Origin: Candidatus Poribacteria bacterium
Lineage (GTDB): Bacteria; Poribacteria; WGA-4E; WGA-3G
NCBI GenBank assembly: GCA_022827185.1
Contig: JAJDTM010000052.1
Coordinates: 1 to 51,309, forward strand
Reading direction: 5' to 3'
DNA length: 51,309 nt
Below the pieces are notes generated by a model. The model was not told where the DNA came from. It saw only the letters and a program-made list of their open reading frames with translations, and ran no database searches. The number at the start of each line of letters is the position of its first letter. The stretch's first letter is position 1. Below are positions 27,802-35,658 of the stretch, piece after piece. Position numbers and translations under genes: made by a program.

Positions 27802-28158
27802 ATGAAGTTAACCTTTGGAGTCCTCAGTAGGATCCTGCGATGCGGTTTTCGACTAAAATGCCCACAGTGTGGAAACGGGGCACTGTTTAAATCGTATTTT
27901 AAGATGTTTACGCACTGTCCAGAATGCGCCTTGAAGTTTGAGCGCGAATCGGGTTACTTTATCGGTGCGATGTACCTCAATTATGGCGCGACAGTACTCA
28001 TAGCCTTTCCGAGTTATTTCCTCCTTGAAACCCTCACCGCTATCCCTTTCCTCGTTAATTTAGGTATCTGGACGCTCTTTTCCGCGATCTTTCCGGTCCT
28101 TTTCTATCGTTATTCAAAAAGTTTGTGGCTGAACTTTGACTACATCTTTTCGTCTTAA
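27802..28158 (+). CDS. DUF983-family membrane protein
   Basis: 118 residues. LKCPQCGNGALFKSYF and THCPECALKFERESGYFIGAMYLN give two CPxC zinc-ribbon-like pairs followed by two hydrophobic helices (about 65-110), the standard DUF983 form. Function of the family is unknown. It follows the sugar transferase by 3 bp and is probably the last gene of that transcript. No clear ribosome-binding site, so it likely relies on coupling. Confidence 0.8.
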   Translation: MKLTFGVLSRILRCGFRLKCPQCGNGALFKSYFKMFTHCPECALKFERESGYFIGAMYLNYGATVLIAFPSYFLLETLTAIPFLVNLGIWTLFSAIFPVLFYRYSKSLWLNFDYIFSS

Positions 28159-28179
28159 TGCCACTATATCAAAATTCTT

Positions 28180-28269
28180 TAGGGCTTACGCATTTCCTCT
28201 TAAAGTCCCCCTGATAAGGGGGATTTAGGGGGTTAATGTTTCATATTTATTCAATTTGCGTGAGTCCTA
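28180..28269. mobile_element. MITE-like repeat, copy 1
   Basis: TAGGGCTTACGCA at the left and TGCGTGAGTCCTA at the right form imperfect 13-bp inverted ends around 64 bp with no coding capacity. The interior has AAAGTCCCCCTGATAAGGGG followed by GATTTAGGGGGTTAA, also found in copy 3. Flanking target duplications are not clear. Confidence 0.6.
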
Positions 28270-28365
28270 TTTTAAGATATGCCAATCTCTAAGGATAGCG
28301 TTCAAATTCACCTAAAACCCGATTTTCCGTTGTCAAAATCAGAGCAAAACCCAATCGTTAAAATA

Positions 28366-29118
28366 TCACCTTGTGAAAATCTGCCCGCGCGTGTACGAAC
28401 CCGCATCAGAGGCAAGAAAAGTGAGTACGCGCCCGACACCAGCCGGATCGCCAAGTGAATTACGAGCGTTGGCTACAGCCGCATCTGGATCTTGTCCATC
28501 CCGTTTCGCCGATTCAGCGATCTGTCCCAGTTTTAAGGGTGTCGCAAGCCCACCCGGACAAATAGTGTGCATACGGATGCCCATTGACCCAACTTGATTT
28601 TCTACCGTCATTACCAGTCCATTGACGCCGCCTTTACTTGAGGCGTAAGCAACTGAGGAACTGCCGCCGCGGACACCTGCTCCTGACGCAATACACAGAA
28701 TAACACCACCGTTCTCTCGTCCCATTATTGGCACAGCGTGCTTGAGCGCGAAGAAAGTCCCTTTAAGATTGACATCGATAACTGAATCAAAAGTCGCCGC
28801 TTCAAAGTCATCAATGCGAACGCTCGGTCCGCGTAGGACACCTGCCGAAGTTACCAATGTGTCAATCCCACCGAATGCCGTATCAGCAGTTTTCATCAAA
28901 TCCGCTACCTCAGTTTCGACAGTGACATCCGTGCGTTGGAACTTCGCAGTCCCACCGTTTTCAATGATCGTGCTAAGCGTTTTTTCACCATCTTCCGCAT
29001 TAATATCACCGAGAACAACTTTCGCACCTGCTTTAGCATATTCAATTGCTGTTGCAGCACCAATCCCTGTAGACCCACCCGTAATCACAGCCACCTTATT
29101 ATCAAGTCGAACATCCAT
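28366..29118 (-). CDS. SDR-family oxidoreductase with a short C-terminus
   Basis: ATG 29118 is chosen because GGAGGG sits 7 nt before it; upstream in-frame starts overlap that site. The 250-residue classical short-chain dehydrogenase has TGGSTGIG (13-20), D-acidic NAD site (LGDIN), the NAG-like SAG turn, and the catalytic YASSK. TICPGGLATPL is also typical. The protein ends at RGQIFTR: the usual ...VDGG C-terminal motif is missing, so the 3' end may be shortened or altered by a small mutation. Substrate unknown; related proteins oxidise sugars, steroids or acyl chains. Confidence 0.85.
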   Translation of the reverse strand: MDVRLDNKVAVITGGSTGIGAATAIEYAKAGAKVVLGDINAEDGEKTLSTIIENGGTAKFQRTDVTVETEVADLMKTADTAFGGIDTLVTSAGVLRGPSVRIDDFEAATFDSVIDVNLKGTFFALKHAVPIMGRENGGVILCIASGAGVRGGSSSVAYASSKGGVNGLVMTVENQVGSMGIRMHTICPGGLATPLKLGQIAESAKRDGQDPDAAVANARNSLGDPAGVGRVLTFLASDAGSYTRGQIFTR

Positions 29119-29313
29119 GCACTTGCCCTCCATATTCCGCGTGATAGCGATCTCCCAATCGCCGCAAGTCATCTCTAAATCGCGACGATCTGATACTTTC
29201 AGTAGGAAAGATTATATGTGGAATACCTTGATAGTGCAAGCCTTTTTTCCCTTAACACTAATATGCAGGCAGGCAGGTTCACGATGTTGGATAGACGGAG
29301 TGCTACGGGGATT

Positions 29314-30114
29314 TTAACTTTTGAATTGGAAGCGATAAGGAATACGGAGGCGTTGGCTGATAGCGACTTTGCCTTGTCTCGCTGGTGTGAATTGGGACGC
29401 TTTGAGTGCCGTAATCGCTGCTTCTTCACAGCCTAAACCGCTAACTTCGACGACTTTGACAACTTTGATATTTCTTGCCATGCCATCCACGCCTATTGTC
29501 GCTTCAAGAACAACGAGACCCTGTTTATGAGAAAGGCGAGCGGATTCGGGGTAAATCGGATCAACTTTATGAGAAAACCGAGCGTTTTGTATCGGTGCAT
29601 TCAAATGTACAGGAACCGGTGGGAGTTCTGCAGCATGTGCATTTGCAATAACAGGTGATATGGATCTCCATTCTGGGCGGGACATCGGTTTAGGCGTAAA
29701 GCGTGACGGTTGTAAACCGTCAGTTGTCGGACGAGGGAGTAAGCGGTGCTGAAGTGCTCTCCCGCTTTCTATTCCAATTTCTGATGGAGTCGTCTGATGA
29801 ATGGTCGAAATTGGGAGTGTATCAACAACAGGTTGCAGTTCGTTGTACCGAACGTAAGCAATTTTTATAAGTGTCCGAATACGCGCCGGTTGTGGGCGGA
29901 CCATATCTGGTTGTGTGAGTTCTGGTGTCTTAAGCCGACGCGGTGTGCGCACAGTTTTTTCGGTCTTCGGGTGCGAAACAAACTCCGCCATAATCGCATC
30001 GCCGTATTTATCCGGGGACCCGACAATGGACAGCGATACAATTCCTACACCTATCAGGTGAAGGCAGATAGATAAAAGGACAGGTTTGTTCAGAAATTGG
30101 ATAGCCTTGTTCAT
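29314..30114 (-). CDS. TonB-like energy transducer
   Basis: 266 residues. One N-terminal membrane helix (about 12-32, LLSICLHLIGVGIVSLSIVG), a Pro/basic-rich middle region spanning the periplasm, and a C-terminal TonB domain (DPIYPESARLSHKQGLVVLE, then VSGLGCEEAAITALKASQF). It connects the proton-motive force to outer-membrane receptors. No exbB/exbD or TonB-dependent receptor is in this window. Confidence 0.85.
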   Translation of the reverse strand: MNKAIQFLNKPVLLSICLHLIGVGIVSLSIVGSPDKYGDAIMAEFVSHPKTEKTVRTPRRLKTPELTQPDMVRPQPARIRTLIKIAYVRYNELQPVVDTLPISTIHQTTPSEIGIESGRALQHRLLPRPTTDGLQPSRFTPKPMSRPEWRSISPVIANAHAAELPPVPVHLNAPIQNARFSHKVDPIYPESARLSHKQGLVVLEATIGVDGMARNIKVVKVVEVSGLGCEEAAITALKASQFTPARQGKVAISQRLRIPYRFQFKS

Positions 30115-30281
30115 AATTTAAACACCTATTTGCTAATTTCACATCGGTAAACTGTGCCTAACACAGCGGGGCGTATACTTTGACTCCGTTTCTATGGATA
30201 CAATGAAGGTCTACACTAACCATATATTAGCAAGATTCATGCCAATCTTTTGGAGAGAATATTTAAAGCACGCGAAAAAAC

Positions 30282-30310
30282 TTGCAATTTCCCAATATTA
30301 ATGGTAAAAT
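30282..30310 (+). promoter_or_regulatory. Sigma-70-like promoter upstream of the selenoprotein gene
   Basis: TTGCAA (30282-30287), 17-nt spacer and TAAAAT (30305-30310), about 55 bp before ATG 30365. It gives the small gene its own transcription start, divergent from the TonB-like gene. Confidence 0.55.
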
Positions 30311-30364
30311 TTTAAAACGAAATGGTCGGATTCATGCAAAATCTCAATGAGGAGGGAAATACCC

Positions 30365-30595
30365 ATGGAAGTGAAAATTGAATACTGCACCGCTTGAAAC
30401 TACAAACCACGGGCAGCCAGTTTGGCGGATGCCTTGAAAGAAAAGTATGGTGCAGAAGTTGCGAAAGTTGATCTGATTCCAGGCAGTGGTGGGGCTTTTG
30501 AAGTCTCGTTAAACGGCACCCTGCTTTACTCGAAGTTGGAAACCGGACAGTTTCCAACAACAGAACAGGTAGCAACTGCAATAGACGCGGCATAG
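30365..30595 (+). CDS. SelW-like (Rdx family) selenoprotein with in-frame UGA
   Basis: Conventional translation stops at codon 11, but reading TGA 30395-30397 as selenocysteine gives a 76-residue protein. It begins MEVKIEYCTAU, continues NYKPRAASLADALKEKYG, and contains GAFEVSLNGTLLYSKLETGQFP near the end. This is the SelW/Rdx thioredoxin-like fold with its CxxU redox motif (Cys8, Sec11) and the conserved Y-K-P-R after it. GAGGAGGG precedes the ATG at 8 nt. A hairpin at suitable distance from TGA looks like a bacterial SECIS. The family works in redox control. A Cys-to-stop mutation in a decaying gene is the main alternative, but the frame after the TGA is intact to a TAG and keeps family features. 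Confidence 0.82.
30412..30433 (+). promoter_or_regulatory. Candidate bacterial SECIS hairpin
   Basis: GGCA (30412-30415) pairs with TGCC (30430-30433), and inner GCCA (30416-30419) with TGGC (30423-30426). This leaves loop GTT (30420-30422) and a 3' bulge GGA. The loop G and U lie 23 and 24 nt after the TGA, within the range known for bSECIS elements, which need a G in the apical loop. Folding was done by eye. Confidence 0.55.
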
Positions 30596-30616
30596 TTTGA
30601 ATCGCATCTTTGGAAA

Positions 30617-30656
30617 GGCGGAGGCTACTGTTGTATCACCTCCGCCGCTTTCTTTT
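30617..30656 (+). terminator. Rho-independent terminator after the selenoprotein gene
   Basis: GGCGGAGG (30617-30624) and CCTCCGCC (30639-30646) form a perfect 8-bp G+C stem, followed by GCTTTCTTTT. An A-run follows the stem's other side only partly, so it mainly serves the plus strand. It sits between two convergent genes. Confidence 0.85.
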
Positions 30657-30661
30657 AAAAA

Positions 30662-31486
30662 TCACTCGACAGCAACGATTGCGATTTTCCATCGGTCTGC
30701 TTGTCGAATCAGTGCTTCGGCGTCCATAACAAAAGTCCGTCGCGCTTCTACTGCCAGCACACTCGCGTTAACTTGATGCAACATCGCTAATGTCTGCATG
30801 CCTACAGTCGGCACATCAATGCGAAAATCGTGCTTCTCGGCAGATGCCTTCGCGACAACAACTCCCTTCCGTCCCAAATTACCTCCTCTTTTAATAGTGG
30901 CATCTGTCCCTTCAATAGCCTCAATAGCAAGCACGATCTGATTTTTAACGACAACAGTTTGACCAATATCCATATTTGCGATCTGGCGTGCAGTGGTGAT
31001 ACCGAGTGTGATGTCTGCCTGTTGGCTCGCAGTAGGGTGTCGCGTTGTTAAAACACCGGGTTGTGGGAGAAGATTACTGAGGTATCGATCTTGAGGGAGG
31101 ATGGTAAGTCCGGTAGATTCAAGGTAATTAAGAGCTGCGTTAACAATCGTGGCGGGTTTTTCACGTCGGTTCTGTACTAAAATTTTAATGGTGGTCGTAT
31201 CAATTTGGAATGGACGTAGCAGGATATTTTTTTCGACTTTACCGATGATCACGACCTCTTTTACACCTGAGTTAAGAAGTGTTCGGGCAATCTTTTGGAT
31301 CTGTCCAACGCCGTAAGTATGGATTTCGTGTGCAATGCCAGCAAAGCGTTGGGCATCAGACTTTGTGATTTGGATGACAACAGGTTTTCGATCATGAGCG
31401 GCAACGGCACGAGCCAATAACACTGGAAGTTTGCCAGCCCCCGCAATAATCCCTAATTTTTCCACCGTTTTCGCTCCGCATATCAC
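30662..31486 (-). CDS. lpxI: UDP-2,3-diacylglucosamine pyrophosphatase LpxI
   Basis: 274 residues. The N-terminus KLGIIAGAGKLPVLLARA and later GRKGVVVAKASAEKHDFRID, DVPTVGMQTL and the CNAAxx-like HQVNASVLAVEARRTFVMD stretch match LpxI (DUF1009). LpxI replaces LpxH in many Gram-negative groups and hydrolyses UDP-diacylglucosamine to lipid X in lipid A synthesis, on the cytoplasmic face of the membrane. It follows lpxA in the same direction, the usual pairing. Confidence 0.92.
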   Translation of the reverse strand: MICGAKTVEKLGIIAGAGKLPVLLARAVAAHDRKPVVIQITKSDAQRFAGIAHEIHTYGVGQIQKIARTLLNSGVKEVVIIGKVEKNILLRPFQIDTTTIKILVQNRREKPATIVNAALNYLESTGLTILPQDRYLSNLLPQPGVLTTRHPTASQQADITLGITTARQIANMDIGQTVVVKNQIVLAIEAIEGTDATIKRGGNLGRKGVVVAKASAEKHDFRIDVPTVGMQTLAMLHQVNASVLAVEARRTFVMDAEALIRQADRWKIAIVAVE

Positions 31487-31528
31487 CTAAAAGTAGCGAA
31501 TCTTTGAACGCCGACGGTCAAGAGAAAA

Positions 31529-32353
31529 TTAGCCGCTCAGCGCACGATTAGGTTGGCTGAATCCTATGCCACGTTTGGAAGTTTCAATAAATTCAAGTAG
31601 ATATTCAACTTCTGGAGTCGTTTCGAGTTCCGCCTTGACTTTGGCGACGCCATGTTTGAGAGGTAGACCAGAGCGGAACAAAATTCGGAATGCCTTCTTT
31701 AACTCCGCAAGCGTTTCAGGCGTAAGCTGCGACAGAGGATTGATCCGAGATGTTCGGATGCCTATACGGTTGAGATCCCGAACACGCGCCGGTTGTCCAG
31801 CGGACAATGCGAACGGTGGAATATCCTGTACAATTTTTGAGAACCCACCTGCCATTGCCATCTTGCCGACGCGCACATACTGGTGTAATGCAGCATGGGC
31901 ACCCAATCGAACGTCATCCTCAATCACAACATGTCCCGCGAGAGAAACAAAATTTGCCATGATTGTTCTATTGCCGACGATGGTGTCGTGCGCAAGATTA
32001 ACCCAATTCATCAGCAGGTTATTGTCACCGATGATAGTTGACCCCTCTTCGAATGTTGACCGAGAGATAGAGACATACTCACGTAAAATATTGCGATTAC
32101 CGATTTTCACATAGCTCCGCCAACCGCCGTACTTCAAGTCTTTGGATTCGTTACCGAGCGTAGCACCGAAGAAAATCTTGCATTCTTCACCAATCGTTGT
32201 CCATTTCTCAATCTGAACATGCGGACCTATCACAGTGCCACGCCCGATATGAACGTCTTCACCAATAAGACTATAGGGACCAACTTTAACCCCTTCTTCC
32301 AATGTCGCTTTGGGAGAAATAATAGCCGTAGGGTGAATGTTAGTTTCAAGCAT
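31529..32353 (-). CDS. lpxA: UDP-N-acetylglucosamine acyltransferase LpxA
   Basis: 274 residues. Left-handed beta-helix hexapeptide repeats run through the first two thirds (IHPTAIISPKATLEEGVKVG onwards). GATLGNESKDLKYGG matches the LpxA-specific loop, and NLAHDTIVGN contains the catalytic His122. The C-terminal helical domain (about 195-274) is typical of LpxA trimers. It carries out the first step of lipid A synthesis: transfer of a hydroxyacyl chain from ACP to UDP-GlcNAc. It lies downstream of the lpxC-fabZ fusion and upstream of lpxI. Confidence 0.95.
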   Translation of the reverse strand: MLETNIHPTAIISPKATLEEGVKVGPYSLIGEDVHIGRGTVIGPHVQIEKWTTIGEECKIFFGATLGNESKDLKYGGWRSYVKIGNRNILREYVSISRSTFEEGSTIIGDNNLLMNWVNLAHDTIVGNRTIMANFVSLAGHVVIEDDVRLGAHAALHQYVRVGKMAMAGGFSKIVQDIPPFALSAGQPARVRDLNRIGIRTSRINPLSQLTPETLAELKKAFRILFRSGLPLKHGVAKVKAELETTPEVEYLLEFIETSKRGIGFSQPNRALSG

Positions 32354-32442
32354 AGATGTCCTCTCTAATGGCTATCGACAGTCGAATAAGACGCGGTTTT
32401 TAACGAATACGCTCTCTATGGAGTACACCAAGTAAGTGTATT

Positions 32443-32595
32443 AGGACTTACGCAGTTCGCTTGTTTTCATGCAGTATTTGGTTCGTAGTAGCGCAATTTT
32501 GCGGCGTACTCGCCCAAATGCGAAGTGCATTATTGCGCTTTCTTGGGTTTTGAACAACCAATTTCGCCGCGGAATACAAATTTTGCGTAAGTCCT
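32443..32595. mobile_element. MITE-like repeat, copy 2
   Basis: AGGACTTACGCA (32443-32454) and TGCGTAAGTCCT (32584-32595) are perfect 12-bp inverted ends enclosing 129 bp without a gene. GTGTAT occurs immediately outside on both sides (32436-32441 and 32596-32601), with one extra T on the left, and is a likely 6-bp target duplication. The interior differs from copies 1 and 3. The rest of the 300-bp lpxA to lpxC gap (32354-32653) holds only short repeats of the CCGATAGC/TGCTGACTGCC type. Confidence 0.75.
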
Positions 32596-32653
32596 GTGTA
32601 TGTTACAGAAGATCTCTTGACCGATAGCCGATTGCTGACTGCCGATAACCAAT

Positions 32654-33940
32654 TCAGACGGATGCCAATACGATTGACAGTTCAGCCTCTGTAGCAAGTT
32701 CGTCTCCAACATAAGCACGTCCTTCGATACGGGCAAGTCGGCTTCGCAGTTGTGCAACCTCTATTTCCAATCGAAGTTGATCGCCAGGAATCACGGCACG
32801 CCGGAATGTTGCCTTGCTGATGGAACGGAAGTAGCCGAGCTCACCTTCCTTACCGATGTCCCGAAGCACGAGCCATGCAGCGAGTTGTGCCAGGGCTTCA
32901 ATCTGTAATACACCCGGCATCACAGGCTGCGTCGGGAAATGTCCCTCAAAAATGGGTTCGTTGTATGTCACGTTCTTAATGCCAACCGCTCGCTTTTTAC
33001 TTTCATATTCGATGACTCTATCAACCATACACATCGGATGCCGGTGGGGTAACACTTCATAGATACCCATTACCTCAATAGGTTCTTGAACGGGTGCCTG
33101 TTGAAGGTAACCCGCTTCACTAAGTGCTTGCACAAATTCGGCGTGAAACTGATGACCCGTCCGCATTGCCATAACATGCGCCTTCGGTAAATTGCCAGCC
33201 AAATAGAGATCACCAATTAGATCCAGAATCTTATGTCGGACGAATTCATCTTCAAAACGCAGCGGCGTACTCGGCTCACCTGCAGTGTTGATAACAAGGA
33301 CGTTCTCGTAACTCGCGCCTTTCCCGATACCGAGAGCCTGCAATGCTTCTATTTCATCCTCAAAGCAGAAACTCCGAGCAGGCGCGATGTCGCGAGCGTA
33401 GGATTCAGGCGTTATTTTGAATGTCGCCACTTGTGGACTTGTTTGTGGATGCGCGTAAACGAATGTCACCTCAAACGCGTCAGCGGGCAACAAAACGAGT
33501 TGTCTATCTCCCGAAGAAAGTGAAAACGGTTCCGCGACTTCAATAAAATGCCGAGGCGCATCTTGCGAGACGAGTCCTACCGCTTCGATGGCTGCCACAT
33601 ACGGCACCGCACTCCCATCAAGCCCAGGGGGTTCCGGCGCATCCAGTTCCACGACTGCATTGTCAACGCCGAGTCCCCCCAAAGCAGAAAGGAGGTGTTC
33701 AACGCTACTAACCGTCGCATCGCCGCTACGTAGACTCGTGCATCGCGGCAAAATATCCGCCCAGTTTTCCTGACACACCTTCACTTCTGGCGCATCTGCC
33801 ATATCTATGCGTCGAAAGACGATGCCAGAATCTGCCGGTGCCGGTTTCAAGGTTAATGTCACCTCTTCCCCTAACATTAACCCTTTTCCTATAAGTGTTG
33901 TTTCGTTTTGAATCGTTTGCTGCAAATCTGCCTTTGCCAT
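32654..33940 (-). CDS. lpxC-fabZ: Bifunctional LpxC deacetylase / FabZ dehydratase
   Basis: A 428-residue fusion. Residues 1-280 are LpxC: SSVEHLLSALGGLG with zinc ligand His82 and Glu81, GLDGSAVPYV, PARSFCFEDEIEAL, and FVRHKILDLIGDLYL with zinc ligands His236 and Asp240, plus His263 in GHQFH. Residues 287-428 are FabZ: VLPHRHPMCMVDRV and FEGHFPTQPVMPGVLQIEAL with catalytic His334 and Glu348. LpxC makes the committed step of lipid A synthesis (zinc deacetylation). FabZ dehydrates 3-hydroxyacyl-ACP and competes for the same precursor, so the fusion sets the ratio. The fusion is known in Bacteroidetes and relatives. Confidence 0.95.
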   Translation of the reverse strand: MAKADLQQTIQNETTLIGKGLMLGEEVTLTLKPAPADSGIVFRRIDMADAPEVKVCQENWADILPRCTSLRSGDATVSSVEHLLSALGGLGVDNAVVELDAPEPPGLDGSAVPYVAAIEAVGLVSQDAPRHFIEVAEPFSLSSGDRQLVLLPADAFEVTFVYAHPQTSPQVATFKITPESYARDIAPARSFCFEDEIEALQALGIGKGASYENVLVINTAGEPSTPLRFEDEFVRHKILDLIGDLYLAGNLPKAHVMAMRTGHQFHAEFVQALSEAGYLQQAPVQEPIEVMGIYEVLPHRHPMCMVDRVIEYESKKRAVGIKNVTYNEPIFEGHFPTQPVMPGVLQIEALAQLAAWLVLRDIGKEGELGYFRSISKATFRRAVIPGDQLRLEIEVAQLRSRLARIEGRAYVGDELATEAELSIVLASV

Positions 33941-33952
33941 TTTTTAGTAGTT

Positions 33953-33976
33953 ATCGGCTATCGGCTATCGGCTATC
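33953..33976. repeat. Short tandem heptad repeat
   Basis: ATCGGCT is repeated three times (33953-33973), then ATC. It is part of a set of short intergenic repeats also seen around 7905-7932, 10995-11050 and 32618-32650. The other words are AACTGAC, TAACTGAT and GATTGCTGACTG. Confidence 0.7.
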
Positions 33977-34075
33977 CTAAAAATTTTGATAAGTATCAGA
34001 TTTCTCTTTCTGACTACCGATTGCTGACAGTTATTAATCCTGACAACCATCCCTTCGGTTTGTTGTAAAGCGTGC

Positions 34076-35164
34076 CTACCGTTCACGAGAGGCACGTCGA
34101 ATTTTTCGTATCATCCTGTTATGCTCTGAAAGCGTTTTTGAGAAATGGTGTTTTCCCTCGCCTATCGCCACAAAATAAAAATAATCTGTTTTTTCGGGAC
34201 GCAGTGCCGCTATGATTGAATCAATACCCGGACTCGCAATCGGACCCGGGGGCAAACCTTTATGCCTGTATGTATTATAAGGCGAGTCAACCTTTAAATC
34301 CGCTCTCGTTAAGAGTCGTTTTGGGTTCCCCAAGGCGTAAAGCACAGTTGGATCCGCCTGAAGTCTCCATTTTCGTTTAAGTCGATTATGAAAAACGCCT
34401 GCAATCCGGGGACGTTCCGATTTGGATTGTGCCTCTTTTTCAATCACGGAGGCAAGCGTTACGATTTCGTGCCGTGTCAGCGCTAAGCTTCGCGCTTCCT
34501 TATCGAACGTTTCAGTCCACTGTTGTTTGAATGCCTCAAGCATCATTTCAACCGCCTGCTCAGCCGTTATCCCTTTCGCGAATTTATATGTATTCGGAAA
34601 GAGGTAACCCTCCACCGTCTTATCTTCAAGTCCATACTGTTTCAATAGGCGAGGTAATTGGGAAGCCTCCTGAAATGCTTCAGCCGTGCCCAAGCCTGCC
34701 GTTTCCCAAAGTTCAGCGGTGGCAGCTGCCGTTAAACCCTCTGGAACTGTCCAACGGATGAGTGTAACTTGACCTTTTTCAAATTCGTCAACGATCTGCC
34801 ACAATGTCATATTCCGGCGCAACACATAAGTTCCCGCATGCAAATGTCTGTCGGATCCTCTGTGTCGCACAACTATACGAAAGGCATACTTACTCCGAAT
34901 TAACTTTTGTTCAGCGAGTCGCTGCGCGATTGTTTGTGAGCTGCTTCCCGTTGGCACCTCGAAATTGACGATTGCTTCTGAAGAACTCGGTGGTGATGTT
35001 AAGTACACCCCAACCAATAAGCCGATGAGACAAAGTGCCCCGAGACCGCAGAGCGTTAATATAACTATCTTAATTAGTCGTGTCTTTTGTTTTGAACCCA
35101 TGCCTCTTAATTCATAGTTATCGGGAACTCCAAGTGTGGGACCTTCACGCCTAATGGAAATCAA
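34076..35164 (-). CDS. mltG: Endolytic murein transglycosylase MltG
   Basis: 362 residues from a TTG start that overlaps the yqgF stop (TTGA). ATG 35101 (residue 22) is an alternative, but neither has a convincing ribosome site. One membrane helix near residues 31-55, a LysM-like region (VPTGSSSQTIAQRLAEQKLI), then the YceG domain with VEGYLFPNTYKF, LASVIEKEAQ carrying the catalytic Glu, and LQADPTVLYALG. It cleaves glycan strands in the inner-membrane/periplasm zone and helps to set their length. Sits after yqgF, the common order. Confidence 0.93.
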   Translation of the reverse strand: MISIRREGPTLGVPDNYELRGMGSKQKTRLIKIVILTLCGLGALCLIGLLVGVYLTSPPSSSEAIVNFEVPTGSSSQTIAQRLAEQKLIRSKYAFRIVVRHRGSDRHLHAGTYVLRRNMTLWQIVDEFEKGQVTLIRWTVPEGLTAAATAELWETAGLGTAEAFQEASQLPRLLKQYGLEDKTVEGYLFPNTYKFAKGITAEQAVEMMLEAFKQQWTETFDKEARSLALTRHEIVTLASVIEKEAQSKSERPRIAGVFHNRLKRKWRLQADPTVLYALGNPKRLLTRADLKVDSPYNTYRHKGLPPGPIASPGIDSIIAALRPEKTDYFYFVAIGEGKHHFSKTLSEHNRMIRKIRRASRER

Positions 35165-35607
35165 GTATTATGCGTTGGTACTGTAGATGCGGCCTCCCGA
35201 TCCTGGTTCAAATAATCAGTGAGAATAATCACTGCTGCTACCTCATCGATGAGTTCTTTCTGTTCTTGTGTGTCTTTGTTAAGTTCTTGCAAAATATCTT
35301 CAGCCTCAGCAGTTGTGAAGCGTTCATCCTGAAACTCAATCGGAATGTCGATCACGTGTTCTAAACGTTGCGCAAACTTCTGGACCTTTTCCGCTTGCGT
35401 CCCAATGGAACCATCAAGTGAGATAGGTAATCCGATGATAACACGTTCTACTTTGTGGATAGAAACGAGATCCGCGATGGCGATCAGATCTACCTTCCTA
35501 TTTTTTCGGGTTAGCGTACATAGCGGATGTGCCGCAACACCGAGTTCATCACTCAACGCAACCCCGATGCGTACATCGCCAACGTCTAATCCAAGTAAGA
35601 CTGCCAT
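35161..35607 (-). CDS. yqgF: Putative pre-16S rRNA nuclease / RuvX (YqgF)
   Basis: 148 residues. GLDVGDVRIGVALSD at the N-terminus with the RNase-H-like catalytic Asp, VERVIIGLPISLDG, and DERFTTAEAE near the end define the YqgF family. It trims the 5' end of pre-16S rRNA in E. coli. Its TGA overlaps the TTG of mltG. Confidence 0.93.
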   Translation of the reverse strand: MAVLLGLDVGDVRIGVALSDELGVAAHPLCTLTRKNRKVDLIAIADLVSIHKVERVIIGLPISLDGSIGTQAEKVQKFAQRLEHVIDIPIEFQDERFTTAEAEDILQELNKDTQEQKELIDEVAAVIILTDYLNQDREAASTVPTHNT

Positions 35608-35658
35608 AATAGGTACCTTTTTTATTTCCTATCGATGCATGAGCTACTGAACACTAAA

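Noticed and set aside
28740..29317. Long plus-strand frames over the SDR gene (28742-29317) and over lpxA (31566-32114).
   Set aside because: They are shadows of well-supported minus-strand genes and have no recognisable domains.
33953..33976. The ATCGGCT repeats as a CRISPR array.
   Set aside because: Unit of 7 bp without spacers, no cas genes in the window.
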